Assembly: GCF_009811415.1 (NCBI RefSeq)
Contig: NZ_BLIG01000008.1
Span: 1 to 64,000, forward strand
DNA: 64,000 nt
Source: Alteromonas sp. KUL106
GTDB taxonomy: Bacteria > Pseudomonadota > Gammaproteobacteria > Enterobacterales > Alteromonadaceae
Direction of reading: 5' to 3'
Positions 27,141 through 38,711 of this stretch are shown in pieces. Positions within the stretch are counted from its first letter, which is position 1, and each line of letters opens with the position of its first letter. Made by a program: the position numbers and the translations under genes. Below the pieces are notes generated by a model. The model made no database searches, was not told where the DNA came from, and was given only the letters and a program-made list of their open reading frames with translations.

Positions 27141-27169
27141 AGAAAAGCGCCTATCTTAGGCGCTTTTCT
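27141..27169. terminator. bidirectional terminator between degS and murA
   Basis: agaaaagcgcct (27141-27152) and aggcgcttttct (27158-27169) form a perfect 12-bp stem with a 5-base loop between two converging genes. Confidence 0.75.
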
Positions 27170-27191
27170 GTCAGCTATAATTCGACACGAC

Positions 27192-28463
<1,272 letters not shown>

Positions 28464-28466
28464 CTA

Positions 28467-28724
28467 TTATTGAGGAATATTAAACTGGCGCTCACGCTCC
28501 CAGTCTTTCACCGAAAACGTCTTGATGGTAATTGCATGCATACTGCCATCTGCAATCTTATCGGCTAGGGGCGCATAAACAGCCTGCTGACGCTTTACGC
28601 GACTCATTTCGTTAAACGCGTCGCTAACAGCAATAATATTATAATGCGAGCCCTCACCTTTCACGTGAACTTCGTGAAGATCTAAGGCATCTTTCAAGAT
28701 TTTTTCAATTTCAGACAATTCCAT
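28467..28724 (-). CDS. ibaG: BolA-family protein IbaG
   Basis: The 85-residue protein has the BolA fold signature: a VHVKGEGSHYNIIAVSDAF loop near residues 19-37 and MHAITIKTFS near 63-72, with the conserved histidine used to bind a [2Fe-2S] cluster with a monothiol glutaredoxin. Located between mlaB and murA, as in E. coli (yrbA). It starts at an ATG 29 bp after the mlaB stop. Confidence 0.9.
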   Translation of the reverse strand: MELSEIEKILKDALDLHEVHVKGEGSHYNIIAVSDAFNEMSRVKRQQAVYAPLADKIADGSMHAITIKTFSVKDWERERQFNIPQ

Positions 28725-28753
28725 AACTTACTTCTTAATTCGCTAAGTGGTGT

Positions 28754-29062
28754 TTATTCTACAGGCAAAAAGCTATCTGCATTGCTTATTTTTGCAAGCT
28801 TTTTAAGCTTTTCAGGCATCTTATTGAGGACTATGCTAACACCATTTTGCTCTGCGTCCCTAACCGCATTAATAAGCCATGCTAAACCGGCACTGTCTGC
28901 GCGTTCAACATCACTTAAATCTACACAACAACGTTTGTTCTGCTGTAATACACTTCGCTCGCCGTTGCTTAACGTTTCCCAAAAATTTTTTGACAAGGTA
29001 TCACGGTCAAGTTGACCGTGAACTATGACATTACCCTTGTCGTTGATTTCAAAAAGGCTCAC
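28754..29062 (-). CDS. mlaB: STAS-domain protein MlaB
   Basis: The 102-residue STAS protein contains RCCVDLSDVERADSAGLAWL around residues 44-63, with the conserved serine of the family. MlaB binds the ATPase MlaF and stabilises the MlaFEDB transporter on the cytoplasmic side. Its GTG start overlaps the mlaC stop (GTGA). Confidence 0.9.
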   Translation of the reverse strand: MSLFEINDKGNVIVHGQLDRDTLSKNFWETLSNGERSVLQQNKRCCVDLSDVERADSAGLAWLINAVRDAEQNGVSIVLNKMPEKLKKLAKISNADSFLPVE

Positions 29063-29724
29063 TCAGCCTCTCCCTCAATCTCAATCGGCTCACCTTTCTT
29101 CAATTCAACCGGCTTACCTATTTTATCGCGCATTAACGCAATCACTGAATCGATGCCTTCTTGACGAAGAATTGACTCGAACTCGCTGCGCTTGCTGTTC
29201 AACATACTAATGCCTTCGGCAACCATGTCGTAGGCTTTCCACTCGTTCGTTTTACTATCTTTGCGCACTTTAAAAGCAATCTTTATTTCTGGGCGGCTAG
29301 GGTCTTGAACGACGGCGCGAACCGTTACTGATTTTTTATCATCAAACGATGATTCAGGTTCAAAAATCACCTCTTGATTATCGTAATACCCCATAGCAAC
29401 CGCATAAGACGTAATCAGATACTGTCTAAATACACTGATGTATTCACCCATTTTCTCTTGAGGCACTGATTTAAAATGTTTACCTAACACCATAAATGCC
29501 GCGAATTTATAATCGATATGAGGCACCAGTTCCTCTTCCATGATAGTGCGAAGCATTTCTGGATCGGCTTTGATGGCCTCCTGATTAGCTTTAATTCGCT
29601 CGAACGTACGATTCGCTACATCCTGCACTAGCTCATACGGGTTTTGCTCGTTCACTTCTTGTGCATGAACCATCCCCGTTACCGACATCATAAAGATGCC
29701 AATTGCTACCATAATTTTTTTCAA
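29059..29724 (-). CDS. mlaC: periplasmic phospholipid shuttle MlaC
   Basis: The 221-residue precursor has a signal peptide ending VHA-QEV and the Tol_tol_Ttg2 / MlaC domain. MlaC carries phospholipids between the outer-membrane MlaA complex and the inner-membrane MlaFEDB transporter. The start is taken as the TTG at 29724 because AGGAG lies 8 bp ahead of it and the next residues KKIMVAIGIF make a normal signal peptide. An in-frame GTG 21 bp upstream precedes that ribosome site. The gene overlaps mlaB by 4 bp. Confidence 0.85.
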   Translation of the reverse strand: MKKIMVAIGIFMMSVTGMVHAQEVNEQNPYELVQDVANRTFERIKANQEAIKADPEMLRTIMEEELVPHIDYKFAAFMVLGKHFKSVPQEKMGEYISVFRQYLITSYAVAMGYYDNQEVIFEPESSFDDKKSVTVRAVVQDPSRPEIKIAFKVRKDSKTNEWKAYDMVAEGISMLNSKRSEFESILRQEGIDSVIALMRDKIGKPVELKKGEPIEIEGEAE

Positions 29725-29844
29725 AACATTATCTCCTAACTTCACATTCTTTGTAGCAGACCTGATTACTGTCTAATTAGTTTCATCAAGTTGCTGTAAT
29801 TCAACGGTAACTCTCTACTCAGTGCCTAAAAACACGATGTGTTT

Positions 29845-30318
29845 TTAGTTTTCGTCGCTGCCGCGATTGAATAGGAACTGTCCGATCAGATCTTCGAGAA
29901 CCAGCGCTGACTTAGTATCTTGAAGGTAATCGCCATCTTTTAGGTTCGCGACACCGTCAAAAGAGAAACCTGGCTGAAAACCTACGTATTGCTCACCCAA
30001 TAAACCTGAGGTCAAAATAGATACCGAACTTGTCTCGGGAAAACCGTTATATTCGTTAAGAATGGAAAGCTCCACCACAGGCGTAAAGTCTTCTTGATCC
30101 AGAGAAATTGATGACACGCGGCCAACAGTAACACCACCCACTTTCACAGCCGATCGCGGTTTCAACCCGCCAATGTTGTCAAACTTTGCGTATAGTGTGT
30201 AGGTGTCACCTTCGGTCGCTACTGTTTGGTTCGCCACTTTAAGTGCCAATAACAACAACGCACCTATGGTAAGCATGACAAACACACCAACCATCACTTC
30301 CGTTTTATACTTACTCAT
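29845..30318 (-). CDS. mlaD: MCE-domain protein MlaD
   Basis: The 157-residue protein has an N-terminal membrane helix (about residues 8-27) and an MCE domain (AKFDNIGGLKPRSAVKVGGVTVG). Six copies form the periplasmic ring of the MlaFEDB phospholipid transporter. The C-terminal helix (ALVLEDLIGQFLF) lines the central pore in homologues. It lies 9 bp after mlaE. Confidence 0.9.
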   Translation of the reverse strand: MSKYKTEVMVGVFVMLTIGALLLLALKVANQTVATEGDTYTLYAKFDNIGGLKPRSAVKVGGVTVGRVSSISLDQEDFTPVVELSILNEYNGFPETSSVSILTSGLLGEQYVGFQPGFSFDGVANLKDGDYLQDTKSALVLEDLIGQFLFNRGSDEN

Positions 30319-30327
30319 TCCTAACCC

Positions 30328-31104
30328 CTACTCGATACCAAACATAAGGGCGGTGAGCACGAAGTCCAGCCCTAATACTGCTAATGATGAATAGACCACT
30401 GTTTCAGTAGTCGCTTTGCTGATCCCTTCCGATGTTGGAACAGAATCGTAACCTTTAAATATGGCAATCCACGTCACAACCAAGGCAAACACGAGGCTTT
30501 TTATTACGCCATTTATGACATCCTGGTTCCAATCTACGGTAGATTGCATAATCGACCAGTAGCTACCTGCATCTACGCCTAGCCAATCTACGCCGACTAC
30601 ATGACCGCCTAGGATACCAATAGCGCTGAAAATAACGGCAAGCATTGGCATGGCAATCATCCCTGCCCAAAAGCGCGGTGCCACAATGCGCCTAAGCGGG
30701 TCGACCGCCATCATTTCTAAACTACTCAACTGCTCGGTGGCTTTCATTAACCCAATTTCGGCGGTTAATGCTGACCCAGCCCGCCCCGCAAACAACAACG
30801 CGGTAACAACAGGGCCTAATTCTCTCAGTAACGACAACGCCACCATTGGACCTAGGCTACCCTCAGCGCCATAGTCAACCAAAATGGTGTAGCCTTGTAG
30901 GGCCATGACCATACCAATAAACAAGCCAGACACCATGATAATCAATAGCGACTGCACACCAACCACGTAGAGCTGCTTAATGATCAACGGAATGTTTTTA
31001 ACGCGAGGGACTGCAATTAGCGCTCCAAAGAGCATTAGCGCAGCGCGTCCAATTGACGTTATTTTAGCGATAGTTTTTGCACCGACTGACTGGAAGAATG
31101 TCAT
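30328..31104 (-). CDS. mlaE: permease MlaE
   Basis: The 258-residue membrane protein has five to six hydrophobic segments and the conserved MlaE core ([24 protein letters not shown] near residues 91-114). It is the permease of the MlaFEDB transporter, which moves mislocalised phospholipid from the outer membrane. Its start overlaps the end of mlaF by 4 bp. Confidence 0.92.
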   Translation of the reverse strand: MTFFQSVGAKTIAKITSIGRAALMLFGALIAVPRVKNIPLIIKQLYVVGVQSLLIIMVSGLFIGMVMALQGYTILVDYGAEGSLGPMVALSLLRELGPVVTALLFAGRAGSALTAEIGLMKATEQLSSLEMMAVDPLRRIVAPRFWAGMIAMPMLAVIFSAIGILGGHVVGVDWLGVDAGSYWSIMQSTVDWNQDVINGVIKSLVFALVVTWIAIFKGYDSVPTSEGISKATTETVVYSSLAVLGLDFVLTALMFGIE

Positions 31105-31901
31105 TTAACTCCCCCCAAAAAGCTCTTTTTCAAATCAGGCGCGGGATAGTGAAATGGCACTGGACCATCTGCTTTACCTTTCAAAAACTGTTGTACCAGC
31201 TCAGAATCACTGTCTTTTATTTCTTGCGCCGTACCTTCACCGATTACGCGCTTATCCGCCAAAATATAAATATAGTCAGCAATTGAGAGTACTTCAGTGA
31301 CATCGTGAGTAACAACAATACTTGTCAAACTTAGTGCATCATTCAGTTCACGAATAAGCTTTACCAAGACACCCATTGATATCGGATCCTGGCCTGCAAA
31401 TGGCTCGTCGTACATGATTAAATCGGGGTCGAGCGCTATTGCTCTTGCTAACGCTGCCCGGCGCGCCATGCCACCAGATAATTCGCTTGGCATGAGCTTA
31501 GCGGCACCGCGCAAGCCTACAGCCTGTAGCTTTAAAGCGACAATGGTCGCGATAATATCTTCAGATAACTTGGTGTGCTCGCGAAGGGGAAACGCCACGT
31601 TGTCAAAAACGCTCATATCTGTAAAAAGCGCGCCACTTTGAAACAGCATGCTCATTCTTCGGCGCGTTTCGTAAAGTGTTTTTCTCGACATGGAGACAAT
31701 CGAGTCACCATCGAATCTGATGTCACCTTCATCTGGCGTTAACTGCCCGCCAATAAGACGTAGCAGCGTGGTTTTACCTATACCGCTAGGCCCCATTACC
31801 GCAGTAATTTTGCCTTTGGGCACTTTTAGCGAAATCCCGTCATATATGACGCGATCAGCTCGCTTAAAAGTAAGGTTATCTACTTCAACTAAATGATCCA
31901 T
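31101..31901 (-). CDS. mlaF: ABC transporter ATPase MlaF
   Basis: The 266-residue ATPase carries Walker [10 protein letters not shown] near residues 37-45, signature LSGGMARR, and Walker [14 protein letters not shown]. It powers MlaFEDB. The start is placed at the ATG at 31901 ([10 protein letters not shown]) by family length; upstream in-frame codons encode a cysteine-rich stretch that does not resemble the family. It is the first gene of mlaFEDCB-ibaG-murA, and divergent from yrbG. Confidence 0.92.
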   Translation of the reverse strand: MDHLVEVDNLTFKRADRVIYDGISLKVPKGKITAVMGPSGIGKTTLLRLIGGQLTPDEGDIRFDGDSIVSMSRKTLYETRRRMSMLFQSGALFTDMSVFDNVAFPLREHTKLSEDIIATIVALKLQAVGLRGAAKLMPSELSGGMARRAALARAIALDPDLIMYDEPFAGQDPISMGVLVKLIRELNDALSLTSIVVTHDVTEVLSIADYIYILADKRVIGEGTAQEIKDSDSELVQQFLKGKADGPVPFHYPAPDLKKSFLGGVK

Positions 31902-32519
31902 AGTTACTAAAATGTCGACCCCTGACGCTAGAATGTGGCAGCAATAATTCCACCCACACTCTACTTTTAAATTAATAAATGATTGAGAGCACATAGTGAG
32001 TATTCAATTTCCATGCCTGAGGAACGGCACAGAGTGAAGTTTACTCTACAGTGTACTTTATGAACACATTAAACCAATAAAGTTTACTCGGCAGTGTAGT
32101 TTGTTAACTTGATTTGCAAAAATCCGTTTATTGGGCGGTGTAATCTAATGTCATTGTACGCTTTTTCAAGCCCCTCGCAAAAGTCAAAAAGTTACAAGTT
32201 ATGTTCGATTAAGACGAATGTAATGTCATACGAGCTCAAGCGCTCAACTGTGCGTCTGACTTGCTCGGTAATAGCTCAGATCACATAGAATATTTGACCT
32301 TTTATTAACGAGCACTGAACGCAAGTAGTTGCAGTGCATAATACCAATCCGCATAGGCGTTACAGGTATCAGCGCTGTAGTAACACGTCGATTAACCTGT
32401 CGATTTAACCAGAATTTAAATGAATTCACGGCATTTGATGAAAATAAAGCGCTGCGAGCATAGGCAAATGGCACTCTTTTTGCGACAATCTAAAGAAATA
32501 CTCTTTATTACAGGTTGTT
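31902..32519. other. 618-bp divergent regulatory region mlaF/yrbG
   Basis: No convincing gene is present. The notable content is the set of three imperfect repeats at 32038-32150. A 76-codon minus-strand frame (32244-32474) has no family likeness or ribosome site and is not called. Confidence 0.5.
32038..32150. promoter_or_regulatory. three operator-like repeats, 43-44 bp apart
   Basis: Two 28-bp copies (32038-32065 and 32081-32108) agree at 23 positions and share AGTTTACTC-N2-CAGTGTA. A weaker third copy starts at 32125 (GTTTATTGGGCGGTGTAA). The TTTACTSNNCAGTGTA form resembles TetR-family operators with dyad symmetry. The regular spacing of about four helical turns suggests cooperative binding. 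Which flanking gene is controlled is unknown. Confidence 0.45.
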
Positions 32520-33476
32520 GTGCTTTTAAACATTGTCATTTTTCTCGTTGGGCTGATTGTACTTAGTTGGAGCGCTGACCGTTTTGTTTATGGTGCCTCA
32601 GCGTTAGCAAAGAACATCGGCATCTCTCCCATGATGATCGGTTTAACGATTGTCGCTATGGGCTCTTCAGCGCCTGAAATAGTGGTTTCTGCTATTGCGT
32701 CTGTAAATGGCAATATGAATACCGCTGTAGGTAACGCCTTAGGCTCAAACATTACCAATGTGGCGCTTGTCCTCGGTATAACCGCGTTAGTAAAGCCGCT
32801 GCTTGTCTCATCAACAACGTTGAAGCGTGAACTTCCTGCGCTTCTCGTTATTTCGCTTATCGCGATCGGCTTTCTATTTGATGGCGAACTTAAGTCTTAC
32901 GAAGGCATAATCTTACTTGGGTTGTTCATTTTTGTATTAGCCATGATGGCATGGCTATCGCTCCAAGTAGACAAAGAAGACCCTCTCATCGCAGAGACGG
33001 CAGATGAGATACCAAAGGGTGTCTCAAACACATCAGCGCTTATATGGATTGGAGTGGGCCTTATTGTCTTGCCTCTTAGTGCGCATTTCTTGGTAAATTC
33101 TGCGGTAGAAATTGCACGATATATGGGTATTTCTGACTTGGTTATTGGTTTAACCATCATTGCCTTTGGCACCAGCCTGCCAGAACTGGCCGCAAGCGTT
33201 GCCGGTGTACTCAAAGGTGAAGACGATTTAGCCCTAGGTAATATCATTGGCTCAAATATTTTTAACCTACTTGCCGTACTCGGTATGCCGGGTTTGATTG
33301 CACCCGGTTTGCTAGACCCAGATGTTTACAACCGAGACATGTATGTGATGCTTGGCTTAACACTGCTTCTGTTCTTGTTCAGTTTCGATTTAATAGGTAA
33401 GCGTACCATATCAAGAACGAACGGATTTATACTTCTCGCTTGCTTCATTGGCTATCAATTCTGGCTGTTCGGATAA
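32520..33476 (+). CDS. yrbG: Na+/Ca2+ antiporter family protein YrbG
   Basis: The 318-residue membrane protein has about ten hydrophobic segments and two copies of the CaCA motif: GSSAPEIVVSAIASVNGN near 48-65 and GTSLPELAASVAGVLKG near 218-234, each followed by GNxxGSNI. It belongs to the K+-independent Na+/Ca2+ exchanger family. It has a GTG start with agg upstream. It heads the kds-lpt cluster as in E. coli and is separated from kdsD by 2 bp. Confidence 0.88.
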   Translation: MLLNIVIFLVGLIVLSWSADRFVYGASALAKNIGISPMMIGLTIVAMGSSAPEIVVSAIASVNGNMNTAVGNALGSNITNVALVLGITALVKPLLVSSTTLKRELPALLVISLIAIGFLFDGELKSYEGIILLGLFIFVLAMMAWLSLQVDKEDPLIAETADEIPKGVSNTSALIWIGVGLIVLPLSAHFLVNSAVEIARYMGISDLVIGLTIIAFGTSLPELAASVAGVLKGEDDLALGNIIGSNIFNLLAVLGMPGLIAPGLLDPDVYNRDMYVMLGLTLLLFLFSFDLIGKRTISRTNGFILLACFIGYQFWLFG

Positions 33477-33478
33477 TC

Positions 33479-34459
33479 ATGAATACACAAACTCAGATGA
33501 ACTATATCGACTCCGCGAAGCGCGTAATTGACATTGAAACGCACGCGATTGCTAATCTTGCTGACCGCTTAGACGACAGTTTTACTGCGGCATGCAATAT
33601 TTTGTTTCATTGCAAGGGAAAAGTCGTGGTAAGTGGAATGGGAAAATCTGGGCACATTGGAAATAAAATTGCCGCCACGCTTGCAAGTACAGGTACACCG
33701 GCCTTTTTCATGCACCCCGGCGAGGCTAACCACGGAGACTTGGGAATGCTTAGCAAGGGAGATGTTCTGCTAGCTATTTCTAACTCTGGTGAGACAAACG
33801 AGCTCGTTAACTTGCTGCCTGTGGTAAAGCGCTTGGGTATTCAAGTTGTTGCGATGACAAACAGCGCGTCAAGCTCGCTAGGGCAGCACGCTGACGTTGT
33901 GCTCAATATTAGCGTTGATAAAGAAGCCTGCTCACTAGGACTTGCTCCCACTTCAAGCACCACGGCTACTCTAGTCATGGGTGACGCGTTGGCAGTGGCA
34001 CTTCTTGATCAAAAAGGGTTTACGTCAGATGATTTTGCGCTGTCACATCCCGGCGGCAGCCTTGGCAGAAAACTGCTGCTTAAAGTGAGCGATATTATGC
34101 TGACTGGTAGCGATATTCCGCTTATCAATTTAGACGCTTCTGTTGCCGAGGCGCTTCTTGAAATTTCTAAGAAGGGACTTGGGATGACGGGGGTAATCGC
34201 CCCCGACGGTACGCTGACTGGGGTCTTCACAGACGGTGATTTACGTCGAATTTTAGATGCTCGCATTGACGTACATAGCGCCACCGTTGAAAGCGTAATG
34301 ACGAAAGGTGGAAAAACTACGTCGTCAGAGCAACTTGCCGTAGAAGCGCTTAACTTAATGGAAACCCATAAAATAAGCGCGCTAATGGTAACAGACTCTC
34401 AGCGCAAGCCCGTAGGGGCTTTCAACATGCATATGCTTCTAAAAGCAGGAGTGCTATAA
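33479..34459 (+). CDS. kdsD: arabinose-5-phosphate isomerase KdsD
   Basis: The 326-residue protein has an N-terminal SIS domain (GMGKSGHIGNKIAATLASTGTPAFF around 55-80 and SNSGETNE near 100) and a pair of CBS domains (about 205-326). It converts ribulose-5-phosphate to arabinose-5-phosphate, the first step of Kdo synthesis. The start is the ATG at 33479, just after the yrbG stop; an earlier in-frame ATG lies inside yrbG. Confidence 0.92.
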   Translation: MNTQTQMNYIDSAKRVIDIETHAIANLADRLDDSFTAACNILFHCKGKVVVSGMGKSGHIGNKIAATLASTGTPAFFMHPGEANHGDLGMLSKGDVLLAISNSGETNELVNLLPVVKRLGIQVVAMTNSASSSLGQHADVVLNISVDKEACSLGLAPTSSTTATLVMGDALAVALLDQKGFTSDDFALSHPGGSLGRKLLLKVSDIMLTGSDIPLINLDASVAEALLEISKKGLGMTGVIAPDGTLTGVFTDGDLRRILDARIDVHSATVESVMTKGGKTTSSEQLAVEALNLMETHKISALMVTDSQRKPVGAFNMHMLLKAGVL

Positions 34460-35008
34460 ATGCCAGCAACCTTATACACGAACATGGATGATACCCTTTT
34501 TAATCAGTTGTCGAAGATAAAATTATTGGTATGTGATGTCGACGGTGTATTTTCAGACGGACGTATTTACCTAGGCAATGAGGGTGAAGAGCTTAAAGCA
34601 TTTCACACCCGAGATGGCTATGGCGTTAAGGCTTTGGTGAGTAACAATGTAAATGTGGCGGTTATAACCGGACGTCGCTCAGCAATCGTTGAAAACAGAA
34701 TGAAAGCGTTAAATGTTGCACATATTATTCAGGGTGAGGAAAACAAAGCTGACGCACTAAGCGCACTGATGACAAGTCTCCAATTACATGCTGATGAAGT
34801 GGCTGCGGTAGGTGATGACATGCCTGACACAGGAATGTTCAAGCACGTCGCAATAAAAATTGCGGTTGCCGATGCTCATCCTTACGTGGCTAACCAAGCG
34901 AACTGGATTACCACACTGCCCGGTGGGTTTGGTGCAGTTCGAGAGATATCGGACACTATTTTGCAGGCTAAAAGTGTGGCAAATGAGATTTTCGGAGCAA
35001 GTGTATGA
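34460..35008 (+). CDS. kdsC: Kdo-8-phosphate phosphatase KdsC
   Basis: The 182-residue HAD phosphatase has D26 and D28 in VCDVDGVFSDG, the nucleophile and acid/base, with a downstream GDDMPD metal site. It is the short C0-type HAD enzyme that frees Kdo. It begins directly after the kdsD stop and overlaps lptC by 4 bp. Confidence 0.92.
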   Translation: MPATLYTNMDDTLFNQLSKIKLLVCDVDGVFSDGRIYLGNEGEELKAFHTRDGYGVKALVSNNVNVAVITGRRSAIVENRMKALNVAHIIQGEENKADALSALMTSLQLHADEVAAVGDDMPDTGMFKHVAIKIAVADAHPYVANQANWITTLPGGFGAVREISDTILQAKSVANEIFGASV

Positions 35009-35583
35009 GCCTGTTCGGCTTTAATCGCTTAGGGTTGAGTATATCGGCGTTATTTATTCTCGCGTTACTGATGTACATACCAACATGGATGGAAGAGCAG
35101 CCAGAAACGCAAGGCAGTAGCGAAAATAATGCGCTAAAACCTGCTTATAAAGCGAAAAATTTAACCACGACGCTATACAATCAAGAGGGTGAACTCAATC
35201 ACAAGGTGTTTGCTGAATCGATGGAACATTACGATCAACTGGGTTTTGTCTTGTTTCAGCAGCCCAAATACACACTTTACACTGAAAACGCGACGTCACC
35301 CTGGGTCGTTACAGCGAAAGAAGGCACGCTCTACAACAACGAACTTATTCAATTGGAAAATCGCGTTGTTATCGAGAACCAAACCAGCGATGATTTTGTC
35401 CAAAGCTTATCAACTGAATATATTCAAATAAATTTGGACACCAAACAAATGACATCTGATCAACCTGTTGAAATACAAGGTACTCAATATGTCATTTTGA
35501 GTAATGGGTTTAACGCGAATTTACGCACACAAGAATACGAGCTTTTAGATCATGTACAAACCACTTATTCCCCTAGCAACTAG
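35005..35583 (+). CDS. lptC: LPS export protein LptC
   Basis: The 192-residue bitopic protein has one N-terminal membrane helix (about 9-27) and a periplasmic beta-jellyroll (LptC domain). It passes LPS from LptB2FG to LptA. It overlaps kdsC by ATGA and lptA by 32 bp, which implies translational coupling. Confidence 0.9.
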   Translation: MSLFGFNRLGLSISALFILALLMYIPTWMEEQPETQGSSENNALKPAYKAKNLTTTLYNQEGELNHKVFAESMEHYDQLGFVLFQQPKYTLYTENATSPWVVTAKEGTLYNNELIQLENRVVIENQTSDDFVQSLSTEYIQINLDTKQMTSDQPVEIQGTQYVILSNGFNANLRTQEYELLDHVQTTYSPSN

Positions 35584-36097
35584 CCTTTTTCTAGCCGTAG
35601 CTAGCGGTGCGGTCTGCGCAAGCGAAGATGATTTTTCGCAGCCCATTAAAATAGGTTCAAATACCCAATTCATTGATGGGAAAAATAAAACTGCGCTTTA
35701 CAAGGAAAATGTCCTCATCACGCAGGGCTCGCTACTTATTGAAGCTGACGAAGTTGAAGTTATTGCAAGCGAAGGTAGTGGTCGCGAAATTTTCATCGCC
35801 AGAGGAAAACCAGCGAGCTATTCTCAAACACTAGAAGACGGTACGCCGGTATCGGCAAAAGCCAATGAGATTCGTTATGAAGTGATTAATCGCACCATCT
35901 CTCTTGCGGGTAATGCGGAATTACAGCAAGACACCAGTAAAGTGCAAGGTGATAAGATTACGTTTGATATGATTACTGAACAATTACTAGCCACTGGGGG
36001 CGCTGGGAAAGATGGAGAAGGCCGCGTAACCACCGTATTTACGCCGGAAACCATTCGTAAAACGTCGCCGAAGAAAGATAACAAGGGTAACGAATAG
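35552..36097 (+). CDS. lptA: LPS transport protein LptA
   Basis: The 181-residue precursor has a signal peptide ending VCA-SED and an OstA-like beta-jellyroll ([36 protein letters not shown]). LptA oligomers form the periplasmic bridge for LPS. The start lies 32 bp inside lptC and the stop is 2 bp from lptB. Confidence 0.92.
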   Translation: MYKPLIPLATSLFLAVASGAVCASEDDFSQPIKIGSNTQFIDGKNKTALYKENVLITQGSLLIEADEVEVIASEGSGREIFIARGKPASYSQTLEDGTPVSAKANEIRYEVINRTISLAGNAELQQDTSKVQGDKITFDMITEQLLATGGAGKDGEGRVTTVFTPETIRKTSPKKDNKGNE

Positions 36098-36099
36098 TC

Positions 36100-36825
36100 A
36101 TGGCAACGTTAAGAGCAACTAACCTTGCAAAGGCTTACAAATCCCGTCAAGTCGTAACAGACGTGAGTCTTGCTGTTTCAACTGGACAAATTGTTGGCCT
36201 GCTTGGTCCAAACGGCGCTGGTAAGACCACTACATTTTATATGATCGTAGGCTTAGTCGCGTTAGACAAAGGCAAGATAGAAATTGACGATAATGAATTA
36301 ACTCATCAACCCATGCATGAGCGCGCACGCCGCGGAATTGGCTATCTTCCACAAGAAGCGTCGATTTTTAGAAAATTAACCGTCCATGAAAATATCATGG
36401 CGATTTTGCAAACCCGTAAAGATTTAAATTCACAACAGCAAGAAGAAGAAGCCGACGCGCTACTTGATGAATTTAATATCAACCATATACGTAATAGTAC
36501 GGGGATGAGTTTATCAGGTGGTGAGCGGCGCCGAGTTGAAATAGCCCGGGCCTTAGCGGCAAATCCACAGTTTATTTTATTAGATGAGCCGTTCGCTGGT
36601 GTTGATCCAATATCAGTTAATGATATAAAGAAGATAATACAACATCTTCGTGATAGAGGAATTGGTATCCTTATCACTGACCATAACGTACGAGAAACAC
36701 TGGATGTTTGCGAAAAAGCGTACATTGTGAGTCATGGCGAGCTTATTGCGCAAGGAACGGCGGAACAGGTTTTAAGTAATCAAAAAGTAAGGGATGTATA
36801 CCTAGGCGAGCAATTCAGGCTATAG
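36100..36825 (+). CDS. lptB: LPS export ABC ATPase LptB
   Basis: The 241-residue ATPase has Walker [10 protein letters not shown] (36-44), LSGGERRR, and Walker [14 protein letters not shown]. It powers LPS extraction with LptFG, which are encoded elsewhere. It is followed after 73 bp by rpoN, the standard order. Confidence 0.95.
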   Translation: MATLRATNLAKAYKSRQVVTDVSLAVSTGQIVGLLGPNGAGKTTTFYMIVGLVALDKGKIEIDDNELTHQPMHERARRGIGYLPQEASIFRKLTVHENIMAILQTRKDLNSQQQEEEADALLDEFNINHIRNSTGMSLSGGERRRVEIARALAANPQFILLDEPFAGVDPISVNDIKKIIQHLRDRGIGILITDHNVRETLDVCEKAYIVSHGELIAQGTAEQVLSNQKVRDVYLGEQFRL

Positions 36826-36898
36826 TTAATGTAACCTGATTGTCATTTTTCAATTTCGCTCTGGTATATTCAATTTAGAGCATTTAAATAAGACGTAG

Positions 36899-38380
36899 AT
36901 GAAACCATCTTTACAGCTAAAATTTAGCCAACAACTTACCATGACACCTCAGCTGCAGCAGGCTATTAAACTGCTGCAGCTCTCTACTCTTGATCTTCAA
37001 CAGGAGATTCAAGAGGCGCTCGACTCTAATCCTTTGTTAGAAATTGAAGAAGGTAATGACGAGCATCAACTAGAAAAAAACAATATTGATAACGATGACA
37101 GTGCGTCAGAAGCATCGGCAACGGCGTCTAGCGATACACTGGAAGCAGGTGATGCATTAGAGAAGAACGATCTTCCAGACGAACTGCCAATAGACAGCAC
37201 GTGGGATGAGTATTATTCAGCGTCTTCAGCGCCTGCCCCCGGTCCTTCCAATGACGATGAGCAAATTTTTCAAGGCGAGACAACCGACGATATTCAAGAA
37301 CATCTCTCTTGGCAGATGCGCCTGACTCACTTCTCGGATACAGACCGTGCAATTGCAACGGCCATTATTGATTCGATTGACGAGTCTGGCTATCTAACTG
37401 TTTCACTCGAGGAAATTCTCGAGGCGGTCAACGATGATGATTTAGAAGAACCTATTGAAATGGATGAAGTGGAATGCGTGCTAAAGCGTATTCAGATGTT
37501 CGATCCTATCGGTTCTGGTTCACGCACGCCTCAAGAATGTCTAATGGTTCAGCTTCGCCAATTTTCAGAAGATACGCCATGGCTAACTGAAGCAAAACAG
37601 CTTATTGAAGAGTACTCTGATCTCCTCAGCAGCAAAGATTACCGCACATTAATGCGTAAAAGTCGCTTGAAGGAAGATCAACTTCGTGAAGCGATGCGTT
37701 TACTGCAAACCTTGAATCCTCGTCCAGGTAGTGCTTTAGTTACTAAAGAGCCTGAATACGTTATTCCTGATGTTTCGGTAACAAAAAAGAATGGCCGTTG
37801 GGTGGTTGAGCTGAACCCTGACAGTCTGCCAAAGTTAAGCGTTAATCAACAGTACGCTGCAATGAGTCGCCGTGCCAAGAACAGCAGCGATTCGCAGTTC
37901 ATCCGCTCACACATGCAAGAGGCCAAATGGTTTATAAAGAGCCTTGAATCACGTAACGAAACCTTAATGAAGGTGGCTAACTGTATTGTGCAGCAGCAAA
38001 TGGGCTTTTTCGAACATGGCCCTGAAATGATGAAACCAATGGTGCTAAACGATGTCGCAGAAATGGTAGATATGCACGAATCGACAATTTCTCGCGTGAC
38101 AACACAAAAGTATATGCACACACCCCGTGGCATTTTTGAATTGAAGTATTTCTTTTCAAGCCACGTTGCAACAGAGTCTGGTGGAGAGTGTTCATCTACC
38201 GCGATTCGGGCATTGATCAAAAAGTTGGTGGCAGCTGAAAACGTCAGCAAACCACTAAGCGATAGCAAGATTGCTTCATTGTTGGCCGAGCAAGGTATAA
38301 AAGTCGCTCGGCGAACAATAGCAAAGTACCGGGAATCGTTATCGATCCCGCCGTCGAACCAACGCAAAAGCCTTATTTAA
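36899..38380 (+). CDS. rpoN: RNA polymerase sigma-54 factor RpoN
   Basis: The 493-residue protein has the glutamine-rich activator-interacting region I (residues 1-50), an acidic region II (about 55-125), a core-binding domain, and the C-terminal RpoN box [12 protein letters not shown]. It directs transcription from -24/-12 promoters with enhancer-binding ATPases. Downstream genes hpf-ptsN-rapZ-npr follow as usual. Confidence 0.95.
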   Translation: MKPSLQLKFSQQLTMTPQLQQAIKLLQLSTLDLQQEIQEALDSNPLLEIEEGNDEHQLEKNNIDNDDSASEASATASSDTLEAGDALEKNDLPDELPIDSTWDEYYSASSAPAPGPSNDDEQIFQGETTDDIQEHLSWQMRLTHFSDTDRAIATAIIDSIDESGYLTVSLEEILEAVNDDDLEEPIEMDEVECVLKRIQMFDPIGSGSRTPQECLMVQLRQFSEDTPWLTEAKQLIEEYSDLLSSKDYRTLMRKSRLKEDQLREAMRLLQTLNPRPGSALVTKEPEYVIPDVSVTKKNGRWVVELNPDSLPKLSVNQQYAAMSRRAKNSSDSQFIRSHMQEAKWFIKSLESRNETLMKVANCIVQQQMGFFEHGPEMMKPMVLNDVAEMVDMHESTISRVTTQKYMHTPRGIFELKYFFSSHVATESGGECSSTAIRALIKKLVAAENVSKPLSDSKIASLLAEQGIKVARRTIAKYRESLSIPPSNQRKSLI

Positions 38381-38410
38381 ACGGGCTTAATAATATAAGG
38401 AAGACGAAAT

Positions 38411-38698
38411 ATGCAAATCAACCTAACTGGTCATCATGTCGAAATCACCGACTCTTTGCGTAATTATGTCGATACGAAGTTCAGCAAACTTGAACGTCAC
38501 TTTGATCACATTTCTAATGTGCATGTCATCCTGAACGTTGAAAAATTAAATCAAAAAGCCGAAGCGACCGTTCATTTAAGTGGCGCTGAAGTGTTCGCAT
38601 CCTCAGAAAATACCGACATGTATGCGGCGATTGACAGCATGGTTGATAAACTCGACCGGCAGGTAATCAAGCATAAGGAAAAACTGAAAAAACATTAG
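38411..38698 (+). CDS. hpf: ribosome hibernation promoting factor HPF (short form)
   Basis: The 95-residue protein begins MQINLTGHHVEITDSLRNYV and ends with a lysine-rich tail, matching short HPF. It stabilises 100S ribosome dimers in stationary phase. A clear aaggaag ribosome site precedes it. It lies 30 bp after rpoN. Confidence 0.92.
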   Translation: MQINLTGHHVEITDSLRNYVDTKFSKLERHFDHISNVHVILNVEKLNQKAEATVHLSGAEVFASSENTDMYAAIDSMVDKLDRQVIKHKEKLKKH

Positions 38699-38711
38699 TA
38701 GTTAATTAAGT

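Noticed and set aside
31902..31994. Upstream extension of mlaF
   Set aside because: The added 31 residues are cysteine-rich and unlike MlaF proteins, which start at the [14 protein letters not shown] sequence.
32244..32474. 76-codon minus-strand frame between mlaF and yrbG
   Set aside because: There is no ribosome site or recognisable family; the region is better explained as regulatory.
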